The notes under the pieces are model-generated. The model saw only the letters and a program-made list of their open reading frames with translations. It made no database searches and had not been told where the DNA came from. From Laccaria trichodermophora (taxonomy: Eukaryota; Basidiomycota; Agaricomycetes; Agaricales; Hydnangiaceae), in assembly GCA_018417955.1 (NCBI GenBank), contig JACTVC010000006.1, positions 1,426,001 through 1,490,000 on the forward strand: a stretch of 64,000 nt of DNA. The letters are read 5' to 3'. The first letter of the stretch is position 1, and each line of letters opens with the position of its first letter. A program made the position numbers and the translations under genes. This document shows positions 11,586 to 22,166 of the stretch, piece after piece.

Positions 11586-12259
11586 CATGTCCGGTTAAGA
11601 CTCTACGGCCAGCGGAGATATTAACCGCGACTTCTTTGCGCCTGCGTCCAAACCGCCTACGACGCCAATACGACGTGCTTGAAGGTTTACAACTTCACGT
11701 TGAGTCGTTGACTTCACGCGTTTTCTGCTGTATTGAGTATCATCAATCGGCGAAGAAGGTTTTCCTGAAGCATCTAACTACTGTTGATACGAGCGCGGGT
11801 GCTCTGACGGAGGATCATCAAGTTCCACCTTGTGCCAGATAGAGGTGAGTTTCATAAGATAATGGGTTTGCAAAGATGAACGGAAAACGCGTACAGGTTT
11901 ACGACTTGTCGTCTCTAGTAACTTGCTTGAAGTGGCGCTGTATATAACAAACCGTCAAATCTCTTGCAAATGCCTACGAGTAAATAACGTAAGACTGATC
12001 CACCTACAGACCAGCTTTTGCACTTTACTTCAATCAAGCCTAAAGGCTAGTTCGAGGCTACTTTCAGAAAAACCCAACTGCCGCTGCCAGCGCGTCTGCT
12101 TCCGGTACTTCAAGCTTGTCCGCCTTCACCTTCAAAGCTACGCCACTGACTGACGTCTCGACTCAAAACCTCAAGAGAAAACTCAAGGAGGCTGCCATGG
12201 AACGCGCCACTTCGACCTCGACGCTGAAAAAAGCAAAGAAGGCGAAGGCTTTAAACTGA
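11586..12259 (+). pseudogene. Possible decayed or intron-rich nuclear-protein gene
   Basis: The clear part is a 3' exon, 12092-12259, preceded by CTGCCAG. It encodes 55 residues ending in a lysine-rich tail (TSTSTLKKAKKAKALN) with STQNLKRKLKEAAMERA before it, which looks like a nuclear-localisation and helical segment. Upstream near 11617 a block reads GDINRDFFAPASKPPTTPI, also protein-like, close to an ATG at 11587 that is followed by an in-frame stop. I could not join the two without breaks. It is either a gene with unusual introns or a pseudogene. Family not recognised. Confidence 0.3.
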
Positions 12260-12505
12260 AGCACACCCTGAAAGCGTCCGACTCATACCTGCAGTCTTAA
12301 ATTCTTCTATTTCCTCCATCAGGTACATATGACATCGTTCTCTGCCTTACGTTCTCGTAATCTTTACCGTAAAGTACAGCTGTACTTATTCATGAAAAGT
12401 TGAAGATAGTTCATCGAAACAACCTCGGGACAATTGTGAGTCCATATGCGAAATAGGATCATCCGACTGTCAATCCATCGCTGTAACATCCATCGATCGC
12501 GCAAA

Positions 12506-13819
12506 ATGTCGCATGCATACGCAACCGAGGAACAAGTAGCTGTAGCCGCCGTACGCAGGGCCTGCCACCTCACCTCATCGGTATTCAACAGGCTAGTCAA
12601 AAACGAGACACTCACCAAGGACGATAAATCTCCAGTCACTGGTACGAATCTAATCTACCACTCTTCTTCCCCCGCCACAAACCATGATCGATTTGTTTCT
12701 GATTTCATCTTCTCCTTCTCCTCCCAGTTGGTGACTACGCAGCCCAAGCCGTTATCAGCTCTATCCTCCACCACGCGTTTCCAGGAGATCCGATCGTTGG
12801 CGAGGAAGATGCATCGGACCTACGTGCCGAGGAGGGCAGGTTGATGAGGGACAGAATCATCGAGCTCGCCAACGAGGCGTTGACAGCGGAACTGGGACTG
12901 GGGGACAGCGCAACGTGGGGGATCGGGCCGGGACAGGTGAAGAGCGCTGAGGAACTGCTAGATGCGATCGATAGAGGGAACCACCCTGGTGGAAGGGATG
13001 GACGTGAGTTTCTGGAAATGAGTTTCTAGTGTGCTCTTCTCATTCAGTGGCGAACAGGAATGTGGACCATCGATCCTATTGACGGAACGAAGGGGTTCCT
13101 TAGGGGAGAGCAGTACGCCGTGTGTCTGTCACTCATTGTCGACGCAAAGGTGCAGCTGGGTGTGATTGGGTGCCCAAATCTTCCCGTTGACCCTGCTGCT
13201 CCGGAAAGGGGGATTGGGTGCATATTCACTGCCGTACGAGGTCATGGCGCGCAGCAAGTATACTTCCCTTTTTTTTTACTCAATCCTTCTGTGATTTGAA
13301 CAAGTTCCCCCGTTCATTTAGCTGACACTGAATGGGTCTAACCCCACACCCCTTGTCATCCCTCAAACTACACCGGAAACCCTGAACTTCCTGGAATCTG
13401 TCGAGGCAGCGCACTCATCTCATTCATTCAATGATCGCGTTTCGTCCCTTCTGAACATCACGCGACCCCCAACAAGAATGGACAGCCAGGCCAAATATTG
13501 TTGTCTTGCTCGGGGAGAGGGAGGCGCGTACCTTCGTATGCCTACTGGCGTGGGATACAGAGAAAAGATCTGGGTACGTTGCAATGCGTCTTTTCAATGT
13601 ATCACCATGCTCAATTGGGTTTAGGACCATGCCCCTGGCCAAGTCCTCGTGGAGGAGGCAGGAGGGGTGGTGACGGATTCGCGCGGCGAGCCACTGGATT
13701 TTGGATTGGGAAGAACCCTTGGAGAGAATTTTGGCGTGATCGCTGCGGGCAAAGAAGCTCATTCAAGGGTGCTGGCTGCCGTTCAAGAGGCTCTTAATGA
13801 GACGAAGGCAAAGGTTTAG
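12506..13819 (+). CDS. MET22: 3'(2'),5'-bisphosphate nucleotidase (Met22/Hal2)
   Basis: Five exons (12506-12641, 12728-13003, 13058-13257, 13322-13573, 13625-13819) join to 352 aa, the normal length. The enzyme hydrolyses 3'-phosphoadenosine 5'-phosphate to AMP and phosphate, removing the by-product of sulfate assimilation; in yeast it is Mg-dependent and inhibited by Li+ and Na+. Family marks are all present: KDDKSPVTVGDYAAQAV near the start, VGEED (first metal ligands), WTIDPIDGTKGFLRG (the D-P-I-D-G-T metal site), VQLGVIGCPNLP, and DHAPGQVLVEEAGG near the end. The third exon uses the GAACAG acceptor at 13057; the more upstream CATTCAG would break the frame. No defects seen. Confidence 0.95.
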
Positions 13820-14246
13820 GCTGCTGCCGTTCCATGCAGTTCGGACATTTGCGTAACACAAATTTTGTAAACCTGCAAGCAACAGGTTGCGGCAGTTGTA
13901 CTATTCTCCATTCGATGTTGCCCTGAAGACAAAAAGCCCTGAAGGCAAAAAAAAATCTGTGGCGCCCGGGTTGACGGCGAGGCAGTCAGGCGTAATCAAA
14001 AAAACGCTTGAGCTCCTCTAATCATACCCTCATGAAACTCGTTCACAGGCCCGTTCAGGTATAATCTTACACAGGTATCCAGGCGTAAATTGAAAAACAC
14101 TCGAGCTCCTTTTGTTACACGAAACAACAAATTCTTTCAAAGAGCCGCAGAAAGGAATACAGGGTGACTAGAGAATATGTAAGGGCAATACCCTTGGATC
14201 AGTACTAAGATCCAACAAATGAAAGTGTCTAAGCCTTGTATCAATG
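13820..14246. other. Intergenic, convergent 3' ends, with a short direct repeat
   Basis: MET22 and the RNase T2 gene converge here. A ~30-bp imperfect direct repeat, CAGGCGTAA...ACGCTTGAGCTCCT and CAGGCGTAA...ACACTCGAGCTCCT, lies at about 13988 and 14082. A second repeat near 14194-14275 is described with the RNase gene. Confidence 0.5.
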
Positions 14247-14275
14247 CTAAGATCCGACAATTGAAAGTGTGTAGC
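14194..14275. repeat. ~40-bp tandem duplication at the 3' end of the RNase T2 gene
   Basis: Two copies of a unit of the form CTTG(G/T)ATCA(G/A)T(A/G)CTAAGATCC(A/G)ACAA(A/T)TGAAAGTGT lie head to tail. The upstream-strand copy encodes the last residues and stop of the RNase; the other copy forms the 3' flank. Local duplication by slippage is the simplest reading. Confidence 0.7.
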
Positions 14276-16290
14276 CATCAGCATGACCACTGCCAGTATA
14301 AACGGTGTAAACAGTCGTGCCACTCGGAATACCATCACTGCTAAAGGCAGTCGACCCTCCAGACGCCAAAAGGATGTTACTCCCAGAAGAGACCTAGGAA
14401 AAGATTCGGAATAGGGACGATATCCAAGTATATCAAACTCACCGCGGAGAAGCTAGTCAGAGAAACCCCACTGCCGCAGGCAAGCTGACCACCACTAACG
14501 CCGCAGTTACCCTTTGAAGAGGTCATGGTGAAACTACTGCTCGTTCCAGAAATCGTAAACGTGGCGAGTGTTTGGGTCGACCAAGTTGCCAAAGACAGAA
14601 GGCCACCGACGGCGGAACCGGATCGGAGAGCCTTGATGGTAGCTTTTGTTGGCAAACTTGCTGGGGCAGTCTACAAATCATATTGTAAGACTAGTCATAG
14701 TGTGAGGATCAGAAGAAACTTACAGTAGTTGAGGTTGCAGACGAAGTAGTTGAGGTTGCAGACGAAGTGGTTGTCTGTTTTTATCGAACGTGAGATTCAA
14801 AGAACTTCACAAAGTCGGTTAGGCGTAAGTACCGTAGACCCCCCTGACTTCGGAGGGTATTTGATTCCAGATGAGGGGCAACTACCAGCCACGGGCGCAT
14901 CTAATCGCTACGTCAAATATCCATACACATCGAATAGATTGAGTAGCTCACTGATCGCAACGAACGTCCCATCGATGACGGAACCTTTCAGGTTGAAGTA
15001 CCAGCTAATGCCGTTGAGAGCACCCGACGTGCAGTCGAGGGCAGGGGTGAATCCCTAGGTACCAAGAGATGAGAAGGTGTAGTCAAGTTTAAAACGACAC
15101 ACGTACTCCAGATGCCGAGCTGAGAGCTGAGGTAAGAGTGGAGAGTGTATAAGTTGCGCTAGTGCTTGGGGTTATTCCTGCATTCGCGAGCCAGGTGTAA
15201 GTCGGGAGAGTCTTAGATGAATCAAGTCAGCGCCAGAGACAAGGTCATCTAAATGACGGAAAGCATACTTGGAATAATCGGACAACCGTCTGGAAGAAGA
15301 GAACGGCCTACTCTGAGTCAGACGAGACAAGTCGCCAGAGAAGAGTGAAACTACTCGACCTCCAAACCCGTCGGGCTGCCGCTAGGAAGGCAAGAGGGTT
15401 TGAGCGTGCTGAAGTATGTCAATAGTCAACTCGACAGGCCGTACAGATAACTATATGCGGCGTACCTCATGCATGTGCCGTGTTTAGCCCATTCGTGCTG
15501 TGGATGGATACATGAACCAGAGCCACATTCGTTTCGAAGCAAATACACACCTCCCAAAAGGCCTCGTTATTCCCGTTGATATCGACCCAGTACTAAAGGT
15601 ACACAGTGAGAAAGTTTCAAACATGTGCGATGCTCCTTACGGTTTGCATGTAAGCCAGGGTGTCACTTGCACCATTGGCCGTAAGAAGCTATGGGAAGGT
15701 GTCATTGGTCTAAAGAGATACAATGGTTAAAGGGCATACCCCGGCGATGTTCGTGTAAGCTCTGGAGGGATCACAGTTTGAACTGTAAGTCGTATCACAG
15801 CTTTTTGAAATTGCGTCAGCCAGGTGGAATGCAATCCTTGAGAAAGGCTACACGAACTTGTCGGGCCAAAGACCTAGTAAGAGGTATAAACTTTTGAATG
15901 CTAGAATCACATGCTCCTTACCGTGAATGGTCCAGCTATTGGTTGGCCCGGTCGAAGGGTTGGTGTCCCAAAACTATCCTGGAATCAAAATCTGCCAGAA
16001 GTGTCCAGTAGGATGGAGCATGCCTGTGTTTGTAATAAAAGTCCCTTTAAAAATCTTTAGTACTCATGCAGTTACCGTAGAGGTAGAAAAAATGGGCTGA
16101 CTCCTGGAGCTTCAAAGCAGCACAAATTTGAAACTACCGAAGTGTTGTGGCAAGACGCAGGGCCGGTCGTGGAGCATCCAGAGGAGACAGACCTCTTAAA
16201 TAGGCCGAGGATATCGGTTTGGCCTAAGAAAGGCGAAGCCAACGCGGTGCTAACAAAGCTTGCGAGTAGAACTGCAGAACGCATGGTCAA
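14247..16290 (-). CDS. Secreted ribonuclease T2 with C-terminal domain; one doubtful junction
   Basis: About 15 small exons can be chained on the minus strand from ATG 16290 (or 16284) to TAG at 14249-14247. RNase T2 enzymes cleave single-stranded RNA through a 2',3'-cyclic phosphate and are usually secreted. A signal peptide (MRSAVLLASFVSTALASP) is followed by SVSSGCSTTGPASCHN, then FWDTNPSTGP, catalytic CAS I (TIHGLWPDN), CAS II (HEWAKHGTCMS), Cys-rich LKPSCLPSGSP, ALDCTSGALNGISWYF, a Thr/Ser linker and a C-terminal ~110-aa domain (KGNCGVSGGQLACGSG ... GHADGYTLSIVGS) as in mushroom RNase T2. The G-L-W-P stretch sits on a 16-bp microexon. Oddity: between FEAPG and FWDTNP, where other members have a short beta strand, the frame contains an in-frame TAG, and the only workable splice drops several residues. 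This allele may be defective or mis-sequenced there. Confidence 0.85.
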
Positions 16291-17467
16291 AACACAACAC
16301 TACGGAATAGTGTTGGAAGAACGAACGTCAATATAGGCGCGGTTTTAAGCGCGAGATGCAACAGAGGTGGCGGAAATATCATCAAAAATGTGGACAATTA
16401 GAGGTAGACTTGACAGTCGCACGAGGGGAGCACCAGGAACAGAGGGAAGTAGGTTGACCATGTTCGTTATTTTGGGAAGAAGGATGATGTCACAAGATCG
16501 GCGCCATTTGCTCCGTTGAGCTGTATCCAAGCACTATCAATGCATCTGAGCAAAGAATCACGATCCGCGTCGGGGTACGGCTGACGCGTCCGGAAAGATT
16601 ACGACACGTGCGTCGAATGGCATGCGGGTGGCGACGTCGCGTCCATATGTTCCTACGATCAAACTGTTATCGATGTTGGAGCGCACTGAGTAGCCTGGAA
16701 GGAACAATTGATGGGGAGTCGACACGCCTCTATCAGGGGATTTAGGCACCTCGTAAATTGACAAACGGAAGCTGCTAGCCTGGAAGAGGGATGATTTTGG
16801 TGGCACGTTGGCGACCGCAGGGTACTCTGTCGCGCTTCGTGATGATGGCGTTCCCGTGGGAGAGGCATGGCTTTAGTCAAGCCTTACTTCGGACTCAGCA
16901 CCACTCCTTCTGCAAAAATCGACGTACGCACCAGTCCAATCATGGACGTTACCGCCCAAACATCGCATATGCTGAGGCTACGTACTTGCTTCTTTTTGGG
17001 AGGTGATGATTGATTGTGGGATGGTAAGTAGAATGCGTTATACATTTCGTCAACCTTGCCAAGTGCATTACAAAAATGGCGTGTCGTCGCGTAACCATGG
17101 TGCAGTCGAACAACAAGATTGGGAGCAAGCTGGAAGACAAGTCGAAGAGTCTTGAAAGCGCCTTGAAGTTGGCTTGAAGCTGCTTGAAGATGATCAAGCT
17201 CAAGTTTGGCCTGGCTTGGCAAGGGCTTGGCAGAGATTGATCGAGGTTCCGACACGCCGATATGCATCCGCGCCCATGAGCGATACTCCCACGGCCCCAC
17301 TGACATTTCTGACAGCTCTTATTTCACCCTTTTGCATAGCCTGTGGCCTGCGCTTGTTCCCTATCTGTCATCTTCGTTCATCGTCTATCTTTCAACTCAT
17401 TAACACCTGACCTGTCGCGCGTGTACTCTATTCTACTCATTTCATTACAACTCAAGCTGACATTAAA
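16291..17467. other. Divergent intergenic region, one unexplained minus frame
   Basis: The stretch separates the RNase T2 gene (minus) from the small membrane protein gene (plus), so both promoters should lie here. A minus frame of 82 codons at 16558-16806 has protein-like texture (YSVRSNIDNSLIVGTYGRD) but no start context, splice partners or family that I recognise. It may be a gene remnant. Confidence 0.35.
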
Positions 17468-18092
17468 ATGGCAAACTGGTATGTGTTCACGCGCCTACTC
17501 AAACACTCCTTATCAATCTAAACCTCTTGCAAGGATCGACTTTTTCTCTCTGTTCGCTGTATGAATTTGGTTTATCCGACGTCATATCAACTACTGAACT
17601 TGTTGCAGACGATATCCGTAATTGGAGGCATAGTTTATGGTGTGATATACATCATAGAACAAGTAACGACAAGAATTGAGAGTACAAAGGAAAAGTATGT
17701 CTTCCAAACTGTCTCGTCCACCTCCTGTCCTAATTTCGTTTATCTTCAGTCTCAAAGCTAAAGGGCTGGACATATCTCATACAGGTGTCTCAGTTAAAAC
17801 GCAAAAGCGGTTCGATAGGCAGGACTACGTGGACGCAACACAAAGGTACGCTTACACTACATCCTCCTTGAATCCTCACCAACCTTATCGCACCCACCGT
17901 AGGGGTCTCGTCAAAGTCGTCAACGCATCCTCATTCCGCCGCGGGGGCGCTTCGTCAGATCCCACCGGCTCATCGCCCGATATTTCAAGACCCACAAAAA
18001 TGGACAGACAAGACTCGACGTCAAGCGTCAAAAGTGGAAGCAGCGGAGAGGAGAAGAAGAAGAGAAAGGGCCTGTTTGGATCACGAAAGTGA
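17468..18092 (+). CDS. Small one-pass membrane protein, uncharacterised
   Basis: Four exons (17468-17482, 17609-17694, 17750-17845, 17903-18092) give 128 aa. The first exon is 15 bp and uses a GTGTTC donor; the stronger-looking GTATGT three bases upstream would create a stop. Residues ~6-20 (ISVIGGIVYGVIYII) form a hydrophobic segment directly after MANWY. A soluble part follows (STKENLKAKGLDISHTGVSV, RFDRQDYVDATQR), then a disordered Ser-rich tail ending in EEKKKRKGLFGSRK. The layout suggests a tail facing the cytosol. From memory similar short proteins exist across Agaricomycetes without a known role. An alternative start at 17561 would give a different N-terminus. Confidence 0.65.
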
Positions 18093-18397
18093 TCGTCAGG
18101 GATGGTGCGATGCGTCCGCATAGGAGGTTCTGTGGAATCGGCTGGAGTCCGTCCTCCCTCTTCAGGCGAAGAAGAGAGGAGTCGCCGCCCATTGCTTTAC
18201 AGAAAATGGGTTTTTCGGCGATCTGGATGGGGTCGTCATTGTTGATCTATTTATTGCCTATTGGTTGTATGTATGTTATCTATTGCGGTTATACCTTCAT
18301 GTCTCGATATGCGGCTTTTAAGGGTTCTACACAATCGTCGGGCACACCGATTCAGACGCGACAACAAGAGACCAACCCAATCAAACACGTTCAAAAA

Positions 18398-19028
18398 TCA
18401 AGTCTTCTTTGTCTGAGCTTCCTGCTGTATCTTTGACTGCAACACGCTAATCAACGAATTCATATTCTCCCGCTTCCTCATAATCGTCTCCTCCAGCGTC
18501 TCCAAATTTTTGTGGATGTAGTCGACTTTGTTCATATAGTGCTTCAAAGCCTGTGCGCGCGTCTGTTATCAGAGGTGTCAATAGCGTGTAAGTAGAATCT
18601 ATGTAGGTAGCACAACGACAAACGCACCTTCCGCACGAAATACCCCGTTCCCACATCTACGATGACATGATCGGGATCGCAGAGCTTCCCTGGGACGTAG
18701 AGGGAGTTGGTCAAAGGAACCAAGATCGTCTTGCCTATCGCACATCAATTAGACCTTCCCTCAACAAAAACGACAAAAAGTACACACCTTTATTTTGAGG
18801 TTTTACCTCGTTCACATTCTCAATGCACGACTTGAATTTTGCCTGCGCCTGCTTGAGTTGGGCAAACGAGCTTGTGAGGTGATTTAACTCCTAGTTGAAT
18901 GGGTCGCGGTTAGTGAGAGATCCGAATAGGGGTTGGGGATCGAGTTGTACATCTTCAAGCTGTTTTCGTACGTCCGCTAGTTGGGCGACGTCGAGGTCGC
19001 CGACGTTGATGGTTTGTGGTTGGGACAT
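18398..19028 (-). CDS. GIM5: Prefoldin subunit 5 (alpha-type)
   Basis: Four exons (19028-18951, 18890-18788, 18734-18628, 18550-18398) join to 146 aa, the usual size. Prefoldin is the six-subunit co-chaperone that passes unfolded actin and tubulin to the CCT chaperonin; subunit 5 is one of its two alpha-type subunits. The protein has the N-terminal helix ([20 protein letters not shown]), the beta region [17 protein letters not shown] and [20 protein letters not shown], and the C-terminal coiled-coil helix ([20 protein letters not shown]). MSQPQ at 19028 is chosen as start because upstream residues do not fit the family. It converges with the membrane-protein gene. Confidence 0.92.
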
Positions 19029-19125
19029 GGATTGGGGTTGGAATGTTGGGGTCACGATTGACGCGTTACCAGTAGTCCTCACACAGGAAGCGTATAACAT
19101 TATATTACGATGTACTATGTCAGTT

Positions 19126-19209
19126 GCCGTCGTGGCGCAATGGTAGCGCGTCGCTTTCCTACGAAAAATGTAGAGGCGGAAGTTGCGGGTTCGATCCCCG
19201 TCGTCGGTT
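19126..19209 (+). tRNA. tRNA-Arg(CCT)-like gene with 12-nt intron
   Basis: The D arm (GCGC-AATGGTA-GCGC), anticodon stem TCGCT/GGCGG with two G-U pairs, loop TTCCTA-A with anticodon CCT, and T arm (GCGGG-TTCGATC-CCCGT) are all formable. A 12-nt intron (19162-19173) sits after position 37, the canonical place. The acceptor stem GCCGTCG/CGTCGGT pairs except for one T-T mismatch and an end G-T pair. A and B boxes look intact and a T6 run follows at 19242. The mismatch means it could be a tRNA pseudogene or SINE head rather than a working tRNA; a scan with a tRNA covariance model would settle it. Confidence 0.5.
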
Positions 19210-19434
19210 CTTCATATGTATATGTGTATCAGGATGCAATCTTTTTTAGAATCTTCCATCAAGTAGGATTTGGCATTATCACTCAAGCCATGCATTTGTG
19301 GGCAACACTTCTTTTTGTCAGCAATAGATAGTGGTCACAAGAGATTTCTGCAGAGAAGGCTTTCTATGTACAAGATTTGTTATCAAGGGAGAATGTGCTG
19401 GTATCAATCATCCTCATTGCTTTTAGTAGTTAGC
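19179..19434 (+). repeat. Repeat R copy A: tRNA 3' half plus ~225 bp
   Basis: From GAAGTTGCGGG inside the tRNA T arm to GTTAGCT, this stretch is nearly identical to 24861-25117. Several of the differences are CpG changes (GCGGGTTCGATCCCCG here, GTGGGTTTGATCCCCA there). It abuts the truncated end of the multi-ORF element at 19439. It could be a SINE-like repeat, a long direct repeat flanking an insertion, or the 3' flank of a duplicated tRNA locus. Confidence 0.75.
19242..19247 (+). terminator. T6 run, possible Pol III terminator
   Basis: The first T run downstream of the tRNA-like gene. The same T6 is kept in the repeat copy at about 24923. Confidence 0.4.
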
Positions 19435-19478
19435 TCAAGCAATGAAATCCAGGCATGCAGCCTTGTGCGATCTCTTTG

Positions 19479-20036
19479 TCAGTGACCTAGAAAGAAAAGA
19501 AAAGGTATAAAAAAAGCCTTCAGTGAATTGAAAATGCTGACCTTGTATGTGTCGATTATACGTTCAGCGAGAGCTGAGGCGATGATGTATTTGAGCATAG
19601 CCAGTCGCATGGTGGCAGCAGGAATTTGAAGGATGTCGATTTCCTCAGATTCCTCGACTGGTGGGCCAGAACAATCAGCTGGAATGTCGCCATCATTGGC
19701 AACAGCTTTGACTCCATCAGGATGGTTGATGTCTTCCCTGGTCTTTCCACCTGGTGGGCGAACCATGTTGTCGAGCAGCTGGTTGTACCTTTTGACATGC
19801 GCATCAAGTTCCTCGTCTTCTTTGTCTTCAGCTGCAGCTGTATTTTCAGCCTCCTGCTCTCGCTGCAGTGCATGGGTGAGCAAAGCCTTCCAGATAGATG
19901 GGTTGACCTCTGGGGACCACTGGATGTTTCCACTGAGATCTGCAGCAGCTTGAGCGATGTGGGCAGATGTTTTCATTGCCTTGACGCTGGCTGCATTCTG
20001 CTCATCTGTCATCCCAGAGGCGCCCTTGTTGACCAT
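19479..20036 (-). CDS. Element ORF E (C-terminal part), unknown family
   Basis: A 185-residue frame with VNKGASGMTDEQNAASVKAM, HIAQAAADLSGNIQW, an acidic run (ENTAAAEDKEDEELDAHVKR), PPGGKTREDINHPDGVKAV and EESEEIDILQIPAATMRL. In copy 2 this frame is joined without a stop to the preceding ORF (ALHKFWAQKERRD). Here the junction codon is TGA, so the ancestral protein was longer. No membrane segment or catalytic motif is evident. The element is truncated just beyond the end of this frame, so the natural C-terminus is lost. Confidence 0.45.
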   Translation of the reverse strand: MVNKGASGMTDEQNAASVKAMKTSAHIAQAAADLSGNIQWSPEVNPSIWKALLTHALQREQEAENTAAAEDKEDEELDAHVKRYNQLLDNMVRPPGGKTREDINHPDGVKAVANDGDIPADCSGPPVEESEEIDILQIPAATMRLAMLKYIIASALAERIIDTYKVSIFNSLKAFFIPFLFFLGH

Positions 20037-20075
20037 GGAGTGGGTTCGGTTCTTCGCAAGATCCCTCCTCTCTTT

Positions 20076-20594
20076 TCATGCCCAAAACTTGTGCAATGCG
20101 GCAATCTCGGTGTACAGCCCTGTCAATTCAGCCAGTGTGCCTGCAGCCTTTGATTTCTGGCCTGGCTGAAAGAGGATGTGAGCCTTTAGACACTGCGGCT
20201 GGGGGTTGGTGCCCATAGCGAGGCTGTAGATCCTGTTCGCATTTGATTGCAAATGCTTGTAACATTTGACATTGGTGGTAAAATGCAACAAGAAGACCTC
20301 CCATGTGTGCTTGATCTTTTCTTCAAGCTCTTGAACTTCTGCGACACCCTGCGATCTTTGTGTGTGATCAAAAAGAACCAAATAAGATAAAAATGAAACA
20401 CCCACATCGACGACAGCTTTCACGCTGACCTTTTCCTTTTTCTTTTCTAAAACCAGGTCCTTATCGCGACTTCTAACGATACACTCTATAGCCGAGTTTA
20501 TGAACATATGACGAGTTGCATTTTCCTGCAGCGACATCATGTTAATGGATCTGTGCAGCAGCCAGAAGCTAGAAACCGACCTCGAGCATTTCAC
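20076..20594 (-). CDS. Element ORF D, unknown family
   Basis: 172 residues: ENATRHMFINSAIECIVRSR, a lysine-rich KKKEKVSVKAVVDVGVSFLS, then VQELEEKIKHTWEVFLLHF and KCYKHLQSNANRIYSLAMG, ending ALHKFWA at a TGA that is CAA in the other copy. Mostly helical. It precedes ORF E in the same direction and was probably part of the same protein. No known family recognised. Confidence 0.45.
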   Translation of the reverse strand: MKCSRSVSSFWLLHRSINMMSLQENATRHMFINSAIECIVRSRDKDLVLEKKKEKVSVKAVVDVGVSFLSYLVLFDHTQRSQGVAEVQELEEKIKHTWEVFLLHFTTNVKCYKHLQSNANRIYSLAMGTNPQPQCLKAHILFQPGQKSKAAGTLAELTGLYTEIAALHKFWA

Positions 20595-22166
20595 CTGGTC
20601 TAGTTTCCTTTGCGCCAGCTACCTCTCCCAACCTGATGCTGACTGTTGAAATATTGTTTGTGTTGCAAGAGTAGCTGGCACAAAAAACACCAGTTGTCGC
20701 ATGGTTCATTAGATCTTTGGCAATGCTCTCCCCCAATTGTAAAGCATACTTTTCAAGGGTTTGATTGAGAACGAAAACAAAGTGAGAACCAAAATTGTCT
20801 CACCATGTTGCCAGCATCTCTTTGCCAACCAGTCACACCAGAGGTAGGAAGGCCGGCTTGCTCCAGCGAATGAGATGAAGAATCTGATACTGAATGTGCC
20901 ATTGCTGCTCGATGGGGAACTGAAAAGGACCTGCCACCTGGTTCAGAAGCCAGAAAGGTTGAAAATAAAGGTGTTAAAGGGAAAAACAGTCACTTGAAAT
21001 GTGATCGCATGCTCACAGTGGCTTGTCCTTCATATCCTCATTGATAAGCAATTCTGCACTATCGTCCTTGCAGAGATCTGTGATGCTCTTTTGGCAGAAC
21101 TTGGTCAGGCAAAACAAGGGCCAAGATTCATCTTTCTTACCTCATATTTCTTTGCAAATGCATTGCAAAGAAAAAGATGGGCAATTAAGACAACAGTGGG
21201 ATCAAATAAGATGTTATGGGGGTGGCGAACACCTTCCAAAACATGGGTTTGTTTGTCGCCAGTAGCGGTACTGATGGCACACTGCAGGGGGCCTCATCAA
21301 TGAACGAAAGAAAAGAAAGAGATCGGTAGCACAAACCTTGAACTCCCTGAAATATACCATAACACTCCAAGTATTTTTGCCCTTTCAAATCACATGAACA
21401 TGTTTTAATTTGATAAACTATGGGTGGACTGAGCGACAAGTGGCAGAAATGAAAGGAGACTTGCAAATCCCAATTCTCGCCATTTTGCATGTGTTGGTCC
21501 TTGGGTCGATCCCCTCGCTGTGGTAAAAAAAGTGATGCAGCGTCTAACCATGTTTTGGATCACAACCTGGCGACCAAATTGTCTTGTTGAGGAGAGCATG
21601 GTGTTGAAAACCATGGCCAAATGCTCGCAGCTGAGGTACTGCCGAGGTTGATAGTGACAATCAAGTTTATGCTTGTGAACAACTAGTATATATCAGGTCA
21701 AATTCGAGAGAGAGATATATGCTACTTATGATGCACGACCTAGTCTCAGAGGTAATTGTAATATCCATACTTTGTGAGCAGTGCCTAGCCTGCCCTTTCG
21801 AGAGTGCTGGGTTTGATGGTGTAATTGCTGATGACGATGATGAAAATTGTGCAAAGATTGTTGAGGGTGCGAGCTTTGATCTGCTTGTTGAATTTACTCT
21901 TGGGCACAATGCTTTGCAACTGGAACCAAAATCAGATGTGCAAAGAAAAGAACAGAAGAAAGAAAAAAACTTGCAAGGAATGGCAAAAACAGTTTTGCAT
22001 GATTGTGGATGACCCCAAAATGCCAAAATGTTTCCATTTTCCAAGTTGGTTGGAGTTGGCTTATCATGACATTCCACCGAGCCATGACAAGGGTTCGCTT
22101 GGCGATGGTGTGTGGCGAAGCCCTGGTGGTGACAGCTGCAGCACATTCTTCAAGTTCAGTGAATAA

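Noticed and set aside
16558..16806. 82-codon minus ORF upstream of the RNase T2 gene
   Set aside because: Protein-like texture but no splice partners, no recognisable family and atypical start context; left as an unexplained frame.
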